Positions 12,445-24,939 of a stretch of DNA of 64,000 bases are shown here, one piece after another. The position numbers and the translations under genes were made by a program. A model generated the notes under the pieces. The model was not told where the DNA came from. It did not search any database and was given only the letters and a program-made list of their open reading frames with translations. The stretch's first letter is position 1. Every line of letters begins with the position of its first letter. Location: assembly GCF_025698545.1 (NCBI RefSeq), contig NC_068567.1, positions 7,626,001 through 7,690,000 of the forward strand. Reading direction: 5' to 3'. This DNA is from Gossypium raimondii. Taxonomy: Eukaryota > Streptophyta > Magnoliopsida > Malvales > Malvaceae.

Positions 12445-15428
12445 TGTAACACTTCTAACCTGTATTCGTCACCGGATTTGAGTTACGAGGCATTACCGAA
12501 CAGAACACGACTCAAAACAAGCATTCATTTTTTTATACTTCGTAAATCACTCTCAATAATACACTCATCTATTCAAAATTTCAAATTTTAATACTACTAT
12601 GATCGTATCGTTTGTATATTAAAATTTACTTTCAAGCTTATAACTTTACGACATACCTCGAGCATATTATAAAACATACATTTCATAAACTAGGTATTCA
12701 ACATTTCACTTTAATTTAATTGTATATTAAACTTAATAATCAATATCACATCGCATACTAGATATCCAAATATATATATAACACACCTAAACAAACCTCA
12801 TTTCACAACTAATTATACAATCTTCTAATTCGCTAGCAATAACCATATAAAAGAAAACTATACTTATTTCATACACAACTCATTCAACTAATATTAACTA
12901 TCAAATCAAACATTAACAACAAAGACATATCATGCATAATATATATAATCAATTTACCTAACTTTAGCCGATTTTACATGTGCATTACATACTAAATCTA
13001 AACCTATTTCTAAAACAACTATACATCAATTGAGCCATTTCCAAACAATTATACTAAACATATCTATTTACTTATGCCTTATAATTCTATTAGTCAAGAT
13101 ATTGAGTAAACCTTATAGCCTTTGCATTTCTATAAATAACCTCAATCATGTATCACTTTCATGTACATACCAAAACAAATAAACTTACTTACAATCATCG
13201 AACTTAACCTCAAAAAATTTGTACTATTTCTAATTTGATTCGTACCTAATGATTTATTAATGCAAGCATAACATACATGCATACTCTTTTACTTTCAAAC
13301 CGAATCAAAATTAACCAATACAAACAAATATAAAGTATTTATATTACCTCATTTTAAGCTGAATTTTAAACTAACCCAAAATGCAAATCTATCCATGTAA
13401 CAAGTATATTCGATGAGCTATTACAAGGCATTCGTGATATGCTAACAAAACATATAACCAAATTTATCATACATACAAGTTATGAAACATACTACCACAA
13501 TAAGCTTAAATTATAATCAAACATAACCAAGCTCAAGCATAAAGATAAAGCCATTTTCGTATGGCTTATGTATTTATATGCACTTTCAAATCCAACCAAA
13601 ACAAATGCTAGCCTATACATGTCATAAGTTCATAATTCAAGATTTTAAAATACCAAAATAGTGTTCGATAGTGTGATGGATTTCCTCGACGATCCCCGAG
13701 CTCGTAACTACCTTCCAAAATCTATAAAACACCGAATGGACACACAAAGTAAGCTTAAAAAGCTTAGTAAGTCATAGAAAATAAATCATTATGAGATTGT
13801 TAACAATTCAATTCAAATAGGCCGAATACTAACCATTTCAAACATATATATATTCACTTACTACATAGGCATCATTCACTGTCATGTAATTCAATATAGT
13901 CATTTAAATCATACTCACTTTTCATTTCCGAATCATATTAACAAACTGAACATACCTAAATTGAATACAATTATTGCATAATCATTCATTTCTCAATATT
14001 GCCTGTTGAACCATTCGGAGTCAATAAGGATATTCAGATAACTTGGAAAGCTCGTACAATGCCAACGTCCCAGATGTGGTCTTACATGTAATCAAACATC
14101 GATGCCATTGTACTAGACAGGGTCTTACACGTAAATCTCAAATAGATGCCAACGTCCCAGACGTGGTCTTATACGATAACTCATATCGAAATTCTATGTC
14201 ATGACATATATATCCAAATTATTCCTATGGTTCGTACATGGCTTTCGGACATCGTAAATCCATCGATTCAAGCTCGTAGTTACTTCTCCCATACTTAAAT
14301 CAATTAGGCATACACATATATAATTACTATAATTCAATTCGGCACAATTAAATACATTTCTATATGAATTTAACAACAATTATTTACTATGAACTTACCT
14401 CAGACGAAGACAAACGGATGAAATCGACTACTCGACCATTTTCGACTTCTCCCGTTCTAATTCTGTTTTCTTTTGTTCTTGATCTAGATAAATTCAAATT
14501 TAGCTATTTAATAACACATTTCATTCAATTTAAAACACAAACATATATTTGGGAAATTTTCACTTTAGCCCCCAAAATTCACATTTTCACAATTTAATCC
14601 CTATTTTATAAAATCACAAAAGACACAAAATTCATCAAAACCATGCCTTAGCAGAATTTTCCTAGGGTCCCTAGCAACCCATTTATTTCATTTATTTCAC
14701 ATTTAAGCTCCTAAATTTTCTAATTTCACAAATAAATCCCTAATTTGGATTTTTATCAAAAATCACTTAATTAAACATGATAATCAAACATCAAAGATTT
14801 ATTTTCCATCATCAAACAACAAAAATCTCAAGCTATTAACAATGACAAATCACAAAATCCACAATTAATTCAAAAATTCAAGCATGGGCTAGCTAGTATT
14901 CGAAGCCACGATCTCAAAAATATAAAAATTATCAAAAACCGAACAAGAAACATACCTAATTTTAAGCTCCAAAGTGTCGAATACCTAAAAACTCAAAAGC
15001 TTATTTTCTTTCTCAACTTTCGGCCAAAAATGATGAACATGCATGGCCATTTTCATGTTTTATTTTATTTAATTTCATCTTATTTACCTTTTTACTATTT
15101 TAACCTTAATAAAATCATAATTTAAGTCATTTGAATCATGGTCATAAATGTCCACTAATCTTATAATGGCATAAAAACCTTTTAAGGACTTCCCATAAAT
15201 CAAATCATAACAAATTAGCATATTAACAATGAGAATGTCACTTTTACTTTTTATGCGATTTAGCCCTTTTCACAAATTAAGCACACAAACGGATAAATTA
15301 AATCACGAAAATTTCACACCTATCACTTCGCATACTATAAGCACGGAAAATAATATTAAAATATTTTTTGAGTCGAATTTGTGGTCCCGAAACCACTGTC
15401 CAACTAGGGTCTAAACCGGGCTGTTACA
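12445..15428 (-). mobile_element. Solo LTR C (2984 bp) with perfect TSD
   Basis: Starts TGTAACACTTC and ends GGGCTGTTACA, flanked by the exact 5-bp duplication GAACT at 12440-12444 and 15429-15433. It is the innermost and so the youngest layer in the stack. The start resembles LTR D at 48979 (both run into 'GAGGCATTACC'). A short tandem repeat around 14040-14190 carries the same 'CCCAGA.GTGGTCTTA' core as LTR B. No internal region or second LTR is seen, hence a solo LTR. Confidence 0.9.
14040..14190. repeat. Minisatellite in LTR C, about 42 bp unit
   Basis: Three imperfect units start near 14060, 14102 and 14145. Each holds a CCCAGA-GTGGTCTTA core and an ACGTC/GTGGT-type short stem. It is homologous to the array in LTR B. 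Confidence 0.65.
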
Positions 15429-15657
15429 GAACTCATTAATTCACTTTCATTTGATTCTCACATAGGTTCTGTACGTACCTGTCTTGCTTAACTCAATCGT
15501 ACTTCCATTCTCAACTTTCACTTACTTGTTGATTTCTGTCACGAATACTTTGCTTTTGTTGTACCATCACTTATAACCATGTTTCATCCACTTTTCCCAT
15601 TGAACCATTTGGAATACTAAAGGATACTCGGGGATCTCGTACACATAGTACCATAAC

Positions 15658-15828
15658 AATGCCATATCCCAGATATGGTCTTACATGTAATCTCGTATCG
15701 ATGCCAATAACTCAGCCATGGTCTTACACAAAATCACATATCGATGCAAATGTCCCAGACATGGTCTTACACAAATTCTCATATCGATGTCATATCCCAG
15801 ATATGGTCTTACACGTAATCTCGGTAAC
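15658..15828. repeat. Minisatellite in LTR B, 43 bp unit, 4 copies
   Basis: Four units start near 15660, 15702, 15745 and 15788. Each contains a small palindrome such as CATATCCCAGATATG followed by GTCTTACA and an ATCGATG boundary. The stem arms change together between units (CATAT/ATATG versus CATG forms). Confidence 0.8.
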
Positions 15829-17164
15829 CCTAATGTCATGACATTTATATCCTATCTATTCCTAAGGTTCAACCAGGACTTTTACTTTGTCGAATCTCCG
15901 TCGAACATTTCTAAATCATTGTAATCACAATTAAATTCAATATTTAAGAATTCACCATAATTATCTCAATTAAGAATTTAAACATGTATAATTTAATGTT
16001 TATTAAACATACAAACTTACCTCATTCGCTGAACCGACAAGTTAGGTCGACTAATCCGATACTTTGTTTTCCCCCGTTCTAGATCCAAATCTCGTTTATC
16101 TCAATCTATATAATATCAAAATTTATTTATTTAACCATCATTTCATTCAATTTAGCACAATTTACACATTTTGGAAAAATTACATTTTGCCCCTATTATT
16201 TCACATTTTTGCAATTTAGTCCTTATCACATAAAATCACAATTTCATGAAATTAAACACAAACCCAAGCTATCCAAAATTTCCATATATTACTATCAGCC
16301 CATATTTTCAATTTATTTCACATTTTAACCACTAAATTTCCACATTTCACAATTTAGTCCAAAGTTGACATTTTTCTCAAAAAAATCACTTTATAAAAGA
16401 TGAAAATCTAACATCAAATATTCATAATCTGTCATAAATCATCAATTTACTCAAGCATTTAACAATGGCAACATGTTAAATCTTTAACAGTTTCGAATTT
16501 AGAGGCACAGGCTAGCTAGATTACGAAGCAACGATCACAAAAACATAGAAATAATTAAAAATGGGACAAAAATACATACCACACAAGCTAGGAAATAGTT
16601 GTCGAATGTAAAAGCTCTCAAATGGCTTTTCTTGCCCTAAAATTCGGTTGAAGATGGAGAAGAAAAGATGATACATTTACTTTATTTTACTTAATTTATC
16701 ATTATTAATTAATTTACTTTTATAACCTTTAAAACATTTAAAATTTACACAAATGCCGAGCCATCACATTTCACTATCAACATTAATGGTCTAATTACCA
16801 TATAAGGACTTCCACTTTAAAGCCCTATAGCTATTTAATACCTTTAGCTATTAGCTCAATTTTTACGCTTTACATGATTTAGTCTTTTTTACCGAATTAA
16901 ACACTTAAACGATAAAATTTCTTTACGAAAATTTCACACAACTCTAATATCATGCTATAAATATTAAAATAATAATAAAATAAATTTTACGACCTCGAAT
17001 TTGTGGTTTCAAAACCACTGTTCTGATTTAGCTAAAACCGGGAAGTTACTTGGGGTGTTACAAATAGTGCTTTTTTATTTCGTTCTATAGTTTTTATTTT
17101 TGTGTTTTTATTTTAATTTGTCTTGTTAAAAATTTAGCTTAATCATGTTTAATAACAATGTATA

Positions 17165-17830
17165 TAGGTGGTCGGTGACCGATACAACTATTAGGAAACT
17201 CCAATATCTTTCTTTACGAGAGTTCATTTTTTATTTGTTGTGAACAAAGTTTATGCATGCTCCATTGTCCATATATTGAAAAGCAGTGAAACACATTCTT
17301 CAATATTTGAAGAAAACCTCCAACTATAGTCTTTGATTCACTCGTCATTTGGATCCAAATCTTTATATATACTCAAACACAGAATGGGTAGGTGATCACA
17401 CCGATTGCGGTCTGACAATTGATTTTATTATTTATTTTGATCAAACCCAATAAGTTAGTCCTCAAAGAAACAACCTACCATTGCTCGCTCCTCCACTGAA
17501 GCTAAATATCAAGCAATTGCAACTACTACTTCTAAAATTCTTTGGGTTATGAATCTGGTAAAAAAGCTCAAACTTCCACCATCTCATCTTCTAAAAATCT
17601 TTTTGACAGTCGAGGTACAACATCTCATAGCTAACATTTGGTTTTGCATAGCAAAATGAAGCATCTTGAGATGGATTTACATTTCATTTACGATCATGTT
17701 CAAAGAAAAAATTTGGATGTCACTCACATTCTATGGCCAATCAAATTGTTGACCCACTTACAAAAGCACTCCCCAAAGCAGTCTTCATATCTAACCTCAA
17801 CAAGTTAGATGTTGTTCCAAGTCATGTGGC
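17165..17830 (+). pseudogene. Copia RT tail and RNase H remnant
   Basis: Plus-strand frames give 'LQYLSL', then 'FMHAPLSIYWKAVKHILQYL', and then 'TIARSSTEAKYQAIATTTSK' near 17477. These are the end of copia reverse transcriptase and the conserved RNase H stretch with the S-S-x-E-A-E-Y motif (here SSTEAKY). A following 'KHLEMDLHFI' matches the usual K-H-I-x-x-D-x-H-F. Stops and shifts throughout make it non-functional. It is followed by the 3' LTR remnant. Confidence 0.8.
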
Positions 17831-18010
17831 ACCTAGACTTCTTGTTTGAACTTTAAACTTGAATTTTATTTGAATTAACTCTTCTTATTTAGGAGTTTTC
17901 TTGATAGTTCATGTATATAAATAGATGTCACATATTTTTTATAAACTTTACTTATTTAGATATTAGTTTTTATGTAAATATTTATATATACTTGTAATTT
18001 AATTAAATTA

Positions 18011-19397
18011 AAATAATGTATTTATTTAGCCTTGTTCAAATTCATTAGTTATGTAGCAGGTAAACATTATTCCGGTCGACACGATTAGGCGAAACACATT
18101 GATATCATTAACACCAGTCAAAACTTTTACCAGAACGAAAATGTAATTTGGAGTTCTGATATATTATCGAAACAGAACCTACGGATTGAAATGACTGGTA
18201 CTAACTACTATGGATAAAACATGAAGCTTGGAAGCAGAATCCAGGTAAGTGGTGCAGTGTCAAATAATTCAATTTTGAATCATGGAAGGTCTTCTTTATG
18301 GCTAACAGGAAACAGAATGGTTAAAATAATTAGCATTAGAAGCCCATGTTGCCTTTTCAATTCAGTTGCATTGAGTAACAAAACACTTTATAGCTTGATA
18401 TCTTGTTGATGTGTATCAAGGAGTGGGATAAGGAAGAAGGGAATTAGAAGGTAAGGTTGGAGAGAGAGAGGGCCGAGGTTCACATTAATTATGTAGAGAG
18501 CCACTTTTTGGATGTTCGAGAAATGAGTTATGGACTCCTACGAACACGTATACTAATATGCGCTACTAAGCCACATGTTATCTTGTTAAACTAATTCAAC
18601 CACCATGATAATGGATTAACCAACTTTACATGCGATTTGTTTATCGTTTAATAGTTGGTCTTGACAAGGTGAACACCCAACAAGGCCTCCAATAGGGTAA
18701 GGCAAAACCTGACATATGGCATATTATTACTGGACAATATTAACTTTTTGAAATAAAATGCGATGGGATGATAGTTTAAGTATCAAAATAGAAGATAAGT
18801 ATACTTCAAAATATTAAGCCTTGCAAGGCTCCATTTTAGTTTAAAGACATACAAATAAAGAGAAGAAATAAACAAGTTCAACACTAACCTGCAGTTTTGG
18901 TATCATTATTGAACTAATCCATAGTTGAATGAGCAACAAACATGATAATAAGAATTGTCCTTTTCGAGCACCTATAGACCCTCAAGGTGCATCTCATTTG
19001 GTTCGAACTAGAGATCTCTTCCTCAAGAGTCCTTTTACTAACATGAATACTGATTGAGCTAGTAAGTGCTGCAAGGAAAATAATCTTCCCTCTTTGTCAC
19101 CTTAATTTATAGAACAACAATAAAGGCCATGCATCATATCAACATGTAAGGCCTAGATAAGGGTATAGCAGGTAATATTATAGGCAATGCCTGAAAGCAA
19201 TAATAACAAAAACAACTGCTGTAATTGGTTCAGTTATTACAAAGTGCTTTTTAATATGGTACGGTCAGATTAAATCTTAATAGCTCATGGTATCATGACA
19301 CAAACAACACAGAAACTAAAGCCTGCTACAATCAGGTACAGCAAAAAGAATTGCACAAAAGGTTCGACATCCTTGTCTTCTTTGATCGCTGTTTGCT
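18011..19397. other. Intergenic region, no gene seen
   Basis: About 1.4 kb between the old copia element and the methyltransferase stop codon. The right part, roughly 19150-19397, is probably the 3' UTR of the methyltransferase gene on the minus strand. The rest holds only short frames without recognisable content. Confidence 0.5.
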
Positions 19398-21759
19398 TCA
19401 GTCCTTTGTCTTGGGTTCCTTTATAAATCAAAGCAAATGATTCACAGTTTCAAATCATAGACAAGGCAAGCAACTCCTAGATGCACTTAAAAGCAAGACT
19501 TTTCAGCCAAACCGGTTCTGAGTTATAGCCATTGGAGTATACCCAAAAGAAAAGTTGAGTAGAAAATTTTCTCACCTTGGTACAAACGTAGATGTAATGG
19601 ACGTCAGGGTTTTTTCCAAGTACATCTTCCACCGAGCTTCCACTCTCATCCAACAGAATTGGGTCTGTCAATGCCCTTGTTGGCTGTTCGGAACTTCCTT
19701 CTGCTCCAAATTTCGCTGCATGATAAAGAGCTAGATTAGAACTATGTCATTCATGCCAGGCTACTATACATGGAGGATGAAACTAGTTTTACAGGCTTCA
19801 AGAATCTAGTTACTCTCACGAATCATGTTCTTATTCTGGAGTGATTTATGCTGTAAAGTAAGATAAATAGAAATATTTGCTGTTCTACTTATGTCAAGAG
19901 AGAAAATAAACACAGCACTCTTCTAAAACATTCATTTCATAGGAAGCATAAGGGAATATGCGATCTTATGCATCTTAATGGTTAACTAGATTCAAAAGTC
20001 ACTCTTCCTTTTCGTTCAAATCAACTAAGTAATTCTACGCCATTTTCTTTTATTTGTCTAAGCATCATCATTCCTTAATAAGCTGGTTACATCTTGTGAC
20101 AACTCAGCAGTATATGGTCAGCACCTGAGATTCTCGATTTGGGGTCTCAAGTTCAAACCTCAGGCAGAGAGGTGAAGATTATGGGATGGGAGATGGTTAC
20201 CTACAATAAGAAACCCGATGCCTACCTAGGTCATCTGTTGTATATTTGAAGTAATTACTTTACATGCTCTATAATATTCAAGTGATTGCAAATGACATTA
20301 TCAATTCTAGGCAAGATCTGATCATTCAGCTGTCACAAGTCAGTACCACCTAACCCCATAACAAAAGGATTATGGCAAGCGTACAAAGTATTCCACATAA
20401 AAAAATGAAAAGTATAAGGTATTGACAACATAGTAACCAGAATGGGAATTCAATCAACCTATCACATGCAGTTTTATGCTCCACATGCACGATTCTTTCA
20501 GCAAGCCAAGGCGATATACAGGAGCTCCATATGTAATCTGCAGCACTTGCAAGAACAGTTAGGGAAAAAAAATATCTGTACATACAGAGAGATTGCAATC
20601 TGAATGGGGGAAAATGCAAATAACTCAAAATCCATGCCACACAAGCAGAACAAATATTTTATGCCAAAGGAATAAAAGGTGAGTAAAGTTACCAGAATAT
20701 AGACTCCTTTATCCTTGAGGACCCTATAGTGTGTTATCAACTGCTTCAATATATGGTGAACAGATCAAGAAAACCCATAAAAAGAAATTTCTAATGTAGA
20801 CAAGTCTAATAAACTATGTTGCTCAGACTCGAAGCACCAAATCCAAAACGTGGATATGGGAGGTTCCTTGGAAAGACTTGGAAATATCTAACCATATCCG
20901 ACACTAACACCCGAGTCCAAGTATCATAGCTAGTTACTTTTAATGATTATTATACCTCCAGACTTCCCCAAGCATTTGAGTAGCATTCTGTCTAGAATTA
21001 TTCCCACACTGCACAAAAAAGTTTCCCATCAGCTTATTATTGTCAAATCAGATCTCAAGAAGAACATATATAAGCCACAAATTCATAAACACTCACCAAG
21101 ATAGAATCAAGGGTCCCTGAAAAAAATCACCATTTAACAAATGAAAATCAGTAATGTTTAAGGCCAAAAATAATTTAATTAACGAAATAAAAACAAAAAG
21201 CCAACACCTTTATCAATAACTGCTGCAAAGGAACCAGCTTGAAAAGGACTCATATCTCGTACATCCAATTTAATATCTATAAAAAAAGAAAAAGAAAGAA
21301 AAAATTGTCAAAAAAAAAATTCATTTCCTCGTATTTTACTTTGATTTGAATAAAGAACTCAAGCTATGAATACATTTTAGCTGCTGACAATTAGAGTACT
21401 TGGTTTGCATAGCTTCAATAACCACAGGTGATATATCAACGTTAACAACATCCTCGTACCCATCGTTCACCATGTCTTCACTAAACACTACAACAACAAA
21501 AAAAAATGCAGAGATTTGGTACATAAAACCAAGAGATCTGAAAAAGGGTATCCATTGATTTTGTAGAGGAGTAGGTACCTGAGTTGCCACAGCCGACAAC
21601 GAGAATGCGTTCATCGCGGTGGGGCACATAAAGGTGAATAAGAGATGCTAAGGCAGGGTATTTTTGGTACCAATCAAAAGGAGCTGATTCATGGGCATAG
21701 CGGTTATCCCAGTACCATGGCTCACCGTATGCTTGAGATGATGGTGTACCCAAGGTCAT
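19398..21759 (-). CDS. METTL13-like SAM-dependent methyltransferase
   Basis: Predicted cytosolic class I methyltransferase of the METTL13 / eEF1A-lysine methyltransferase type; the substrate is inferred from family only. I rebuilt nine exons on the minus strand: 21759-21579, 21487-21374, 21276-21208, 21116-21097, 21008-20956, 20723-20693, 20537-20459, 19715-19576 and 19418-19398. They sum to 708 bases (235 residues) with GT-AG borders and unbroken phase. Residues 1-50 carry the family opener 'YGEPWYWDNRY' and 'FDWYQKY'. Motif I is 'ILVVGCGNS' (about 52-60), and the acidic 'VDIS' follows strand 2. 'FAAVIDKGTLDSILCG' and 'RVLKDKGVYILITYGAP' are the later motifs. The last coding exon is only 21 bases, so the C-terminus (EPKTKD) is the least certain part. 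The start is the first ATG before the conserved opener. Confidence 0.88.
20125..20235 (+). mobile_element. Possible tRNA-derived SINE fragment in methyltransferase intron
   Basis: The phrase GGGGTCTCAAGTTCAAACCT resembles a pol III B box as found in plant Au-type SINEs, with a weak A-box-like 'TGGTCAGCACC' about 30 bases upstream. No clear tail or target duplication was found, so this is tentative. Confidence 0.3.
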
Positions 21760-23301
21760 CTTCTTCTTTTTTTCTGCAACTCAGTTTATGATATATGTTT
21801 GTTGAATTGTAATGAGATTTGGGTTATGGAGTTTATTGCAAAAAAATGTTGGCAGTTTCGGAGTTGGTGAAATAAATCAGGTCGTCTCGCAGGTACACCG
21901 TGGGGACCTTTTTCTTTTGTTGGGATTTGGCCATGTTTATCATCAAACATCAAAGTACTATGTGTCTCTCTCTTACCAACACGTGTGTTTGTTTTAATCC
22001 ACCCGATTAGGAACTTATTAAGGGTTATTTAATCATAATTATTATTAATAATCTTTTTTATTCATTGTCTTGAACTAACATTTTGGTCGTGTGTTTGTGA
22101 GAATCACAACAGGCTTTTTTTTGCTTCACCATGTTTTTATGATAGGAAAAAAAAGACAGACAGGGATAAAATATATGCTATGAATATTTCATTCTTGAAA
22201 AGGACAGTATCAATAACCATTGAAGTTTAGTTGCATAACCTGCTTGGTTATGCTATATGTCTGTATGCACGTCGGCAGAATATGTCAGCTGACCCGGCGA
22301 ACATAAATTGGAATTGTCTTTTTCTTTTGTACATAAGTCTCTCGAAGTTTTGTTACCCTCAAACTACATATAAGTGTATGTTTAGACATTAACTCAATCA
22401 CAACAAATAAATAAATTCTCTCTACAGAATGGATGACAATTGATCTAGCTGAACTTGTAGGTGCCCAAAGCAGACAATTTTTGCTCATGCTTAGGACAAG
22501 ACTTATGTTTTGCAGGTCAAGTTAGATCGTGACAAAATAAAAAAAAATTGGAATAAAAGTTGAGAAAACAAGTGAGCTCTTTCTTATAGGCTATAAACTA
22601 AATAAGTAAGCCCTTAAAGTTGGTTTTGAACCCATAAATTTTCAGGTTTTGAAGGAGCATTAAAGTCCCATAGATAGAATCAATTAAAGGATTATGAGAA
22701 ATAACTTGTAAGCAAACAATACCATTAATGGTTTCTGATCCTTTTACGAGGCAAAAGCCAAAAAGCCCAAAGAGGAGCATCATAATAGCCGAAAACAAAA
22801 GCAAACGGTAGTTCAAAATGGAATGCCTGTTATATCAACAGTAGAAAGGGGGTGGGGGTGAAGGATGTGAATGGGAACAACAAACACCTGTTGGCTCAAA
22901 TAAAAAATTGATATTTAAAATGAAATCGAGTATGTATTAAACTTGTAATTGTAAAAAAGCAAGTCATTAGACATATATGCACGTAAGAATTTTCAAACAA
23001 CCATTTTTGCCCTGCTCTCATTTCAATGGATTGCAGAACCTGCAAGTAAAATAATGGTCATGGTATATTCTCTAAAAGCTTTTACTTCAAATTTTAATTG
23101 CTTCTTTGGTTTTGGAAAATAAACTTCGATTGCTTGATACTCCATCTTTCATTAAGCAAGTTGAGAATAATAACAGCTTGTTGATTTATCACAACATTCC
23201 TCTCTAAGCCAGGGATGAGATTCTGTTTTACTTATATACATACAGATACATAGCAAATTAGCTGTATTTCTAAAGAAAATTGTATCCAAAAATTTGTTGC
23301 C
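21760..23301. other. Divergent intergenic region (methyltransferase / MATH gene promoters)
   Basis: About 1.5 kb separates the start codons of the minus-strand methyltransferase and the plus-strand MATH gene, so both 5' UTRs and promoters must lie here. No strong TATA element could be assigned with confidence. No repeat or RNA gene was recognised. Confidence 0.5.
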
Positions 23302-24939
23302 ATGGCAAACTTGGTCTATAGTAACCTAGAAGGTAGGTATCCTTTTGTGCATGCCTGGTTTAGTGTTTTTATGAGCTAATTATAAGCTTGTTCTCATTGC
23401 AGAAGTTGGAAGATGTATATCAGAAGCAGCACCTAGACATTACATAATAAAGATCATGTCATTTTCTTTACTTGCAAAGACTGGCATAGACAAGTATGAA
23501 TCTGGAGAGTTTGAAGCTGGTGGATACAAATGGTATCATTAATTTCTTCAAAACCGTGTATGTTTATTGGCTTAATTAGCCTTCTTTTAATTTGTGTATG
23601 GTCACAGGAAACTGGTGCTGTACCCACATGGAAACAAGAGTAGAAATGTAAAAGAGCACCTTTCTCTCTACTTGGTTTTTGCAGATGTTGCTTCTCTGAT
23701 TCGTCTTGATTCGGAAGTCCACGCTGTTTTCCGGTTTTTCCTGCTTGATCAGACCAAGGACAATTACTTGGTAGTTCATGGTATTATATTTTCCTTGCAA
23801 ACAACATTACTGTTTTTATTGATATTTGCAATGAACAACTACTTCAGAAATATAGGTGGAATGGAGATGCTTTAAAAGAGAATTTTTTACCTCTGATTTT
23901 GATGCCTAGATGCCGCGGGAAAAGAAAGGCCGTTTCATAGATCAATGCATCAGTGGGGATTTGATCAGTTGATACCAATTAGAAGTTTTAATGATGTTGG
24001 CAATGGATACCTACTGGATGACAGTTGTGTGTTTGGAGCTGAAGTGTTTGTTACCAAGGAAATGAGCTCAGGGAAAGGAGAATGCTTATCAATGATAAAG
24101 GATGCCTTAAGTTCCAAGCATGTTTGGAAGATTGAAAACTTTTCCAATTTAGATTCAGAGTACAATGAATCACAACAATTCTTTGCTGCCAATCATAAAT
24201 GGTATATATCCACTTTATCTCCTACTCCTCTATGATATCTGTTAGAGCATATTGTGGTGATAAAAGGAGCACCTTCAAGGTTTTGTCTCTCTCGGCTCTA
24301 AAGAGAGCTTAAGGGTGTCTCTTGATGCTTGAACAGGCAAAACCATGACTAAAGAAAAGCAATCACATGAGGACAAAACCTTGAGGGTGCGCCGGTTCTT
24401 CAACAACACCCAAAGAGGACGATACCTTCATATTATCTGTGAGATATGCTGTAACGATATTCTAAGATTTTAATTGCAATTTCAAGGGGATTTTGTTCAC
24501 CTTTATGATGCAGGAAAATACATCTTTTTCCCAGAGGAAGACGGCATGGATTAGGCACTCATATCTCCATGTATTTGGCTTTAGCAGATTCTGCCACACT
24601 TTTGGATGGTTCTAAAATATTTGCAGAGTTCACCTTGCGTATTCTGGACCAACAGCAGAGCAGGCACATTGCTGGAAAAGGTATAAAAAGCTCAAATCAT
24701 CTGTAAATAACATTCACTAAAATCCTTACAAAAATGAAAATCAAATGTACATTAAAAAGCATAATATTTTCATTTCTGTTGCAGTTAGTCACTGGTTTAG
24801 TAGCTCAAGCCAAGAAAGTGGGTTTGAAAATTTTGTTTCTCTGGCTTATTTCTATCATGCAAGTAGTGGGTGCCTAGTGAAAGATATATGCATGGTGGAA
24901 GCTGAGGTGACTGTCCACGCCGTTTCCAATACATTGTAA
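23302..24939 (+). CDS. Two-MATH-domain (TRAF-like) protein
   Basis: Rebuilt from six exons: 23302-23332, 23403-23532, 23608-23780, 23910-24201, 24514-24680 and 24785-24939. They total 948 bases (315 residues) with GT-AG borders and consistent phase. Residues about 20-150 form one MATH domain ('[12 protein letters not shown]', '[20 protein letters not shown]', then '[10 protein letters not shown]'). Residues about 175-310 form a second ('[11 protein letters not shown]', '[16 protein letters not shown]', '[12 protein letters not shown]'). MATH domains bind partner peptides; in plants they occur in TRAF-like proteins and in the N-terminus of UBP12/13. There is no BTB, RING or protease part here, so a stand-alone adaptor role is inferred. 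The start is the first ATG, and the short first exon gives an N-terminus of only about 10 residues. Confidence 0.88.

Larger units (their letters stand above)
10759..17049 (-). mobile_element. Solo LTR B (about 3.3 kb, split by C)
   Basis: Segments 10759-12444 and 15434-17049 form one LTR once C and its TSD are removed. It begins TGTAACACTC and ends with a decayed GGGAAGTTAC. Flanking bases TTTGG (10754-10758) and CTTGG (17049-17053) agree at TTGG. B interrupts the last bases of LTR A, since removing it restores A's GGTTTTTGGGGTGTTACA end. It has the same orientation as C and D. A 43-bp tandem repeat lies at 15658-15828. No coding sequence is present. Confidence 0.75.
8373..17062 (+). mobile_element. 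Solo LTR A (about 2.4 kb, split by B)
   Basis: Segments 8373-10758 and 17054-17062 join into one LTR. It starts TGTAACACCCC and ends GGGGTGTTACA, an exact 11-base inverted end pair. Flanks are GATAG (8368-8372) and AATAG (17063-17067), a target duplication with one mismatch. There is no internal gag-pol, so this is a solo LTR left by recombination. It lies opposite to B, C and D. A CACACGG/CCGTGTG palindrome cluster sits at 9145-9520. Gypsy assignment rests on family resemblance, not on coding sequence. Confidence 0.8.
6597..17157. mobile_element. LTR-like insertion (element E), itself split by solo LTR A
   Basis: This is the sequence between the copia integrase and RT/RNase H remnants, minus solo LTR A (8373-17062). 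It starts with TGTTGTAATTTGATATG and ends near AATAACA, which would suit an LTR of about 1.87 kb. It has no coding sequence. It contains an array of GTCGCGACAC palindromes at 6845-7190 and resembles the 1490-1640 stretch of the tandem duplication. The five bases flanking each proposed end (GAATA and ATGTA) do not match, so the termini are uncertain. Confidence 0.45.
5190..18010 (+). mobile_element. Old Ty1/copia element split by nested insertions
   Basis: Two related LTR remnants bracket this span. 5190-5280 and 17825-17910 share an ordered set of words including 'AAGTCAT.TGGCAC', 'TTTATTTGAATTAACTC' and 'TTTAGGAGTTTT'. Between them, on the plus strand and in retroviral order, lie a protease-like stretch (5540-5650), an integrase C-terminal stretch (about 6190-6370), a reverse transcriptase tail (about 17165-17350) and an RNase H stretch (17470-17720). 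All contain stops and frameshifts. About 10.5 kb of younger LTR elements (6.6-17.16 kb) sits between the integrase and RT tail, and the bulk of RT is missing. Exact LTR ends are not resolvable. Confidence 0.75.

Noticed and set aside
6592..17162. Target duplication for element E
   Set aside because: The proposed flanks GAATA and ATGTA do not match, so the ends of E remain unproven.
19261..19397. Hydrophobic tail ('VQFFLLYLIVAGFSFCVVCV') as an alternative C-terminus of the methyltransferase
   Set aside because: None of the AG acceptors gives that frame after exon 8; all lead to TGA at 19398-19400. Reading through the intron stops early.
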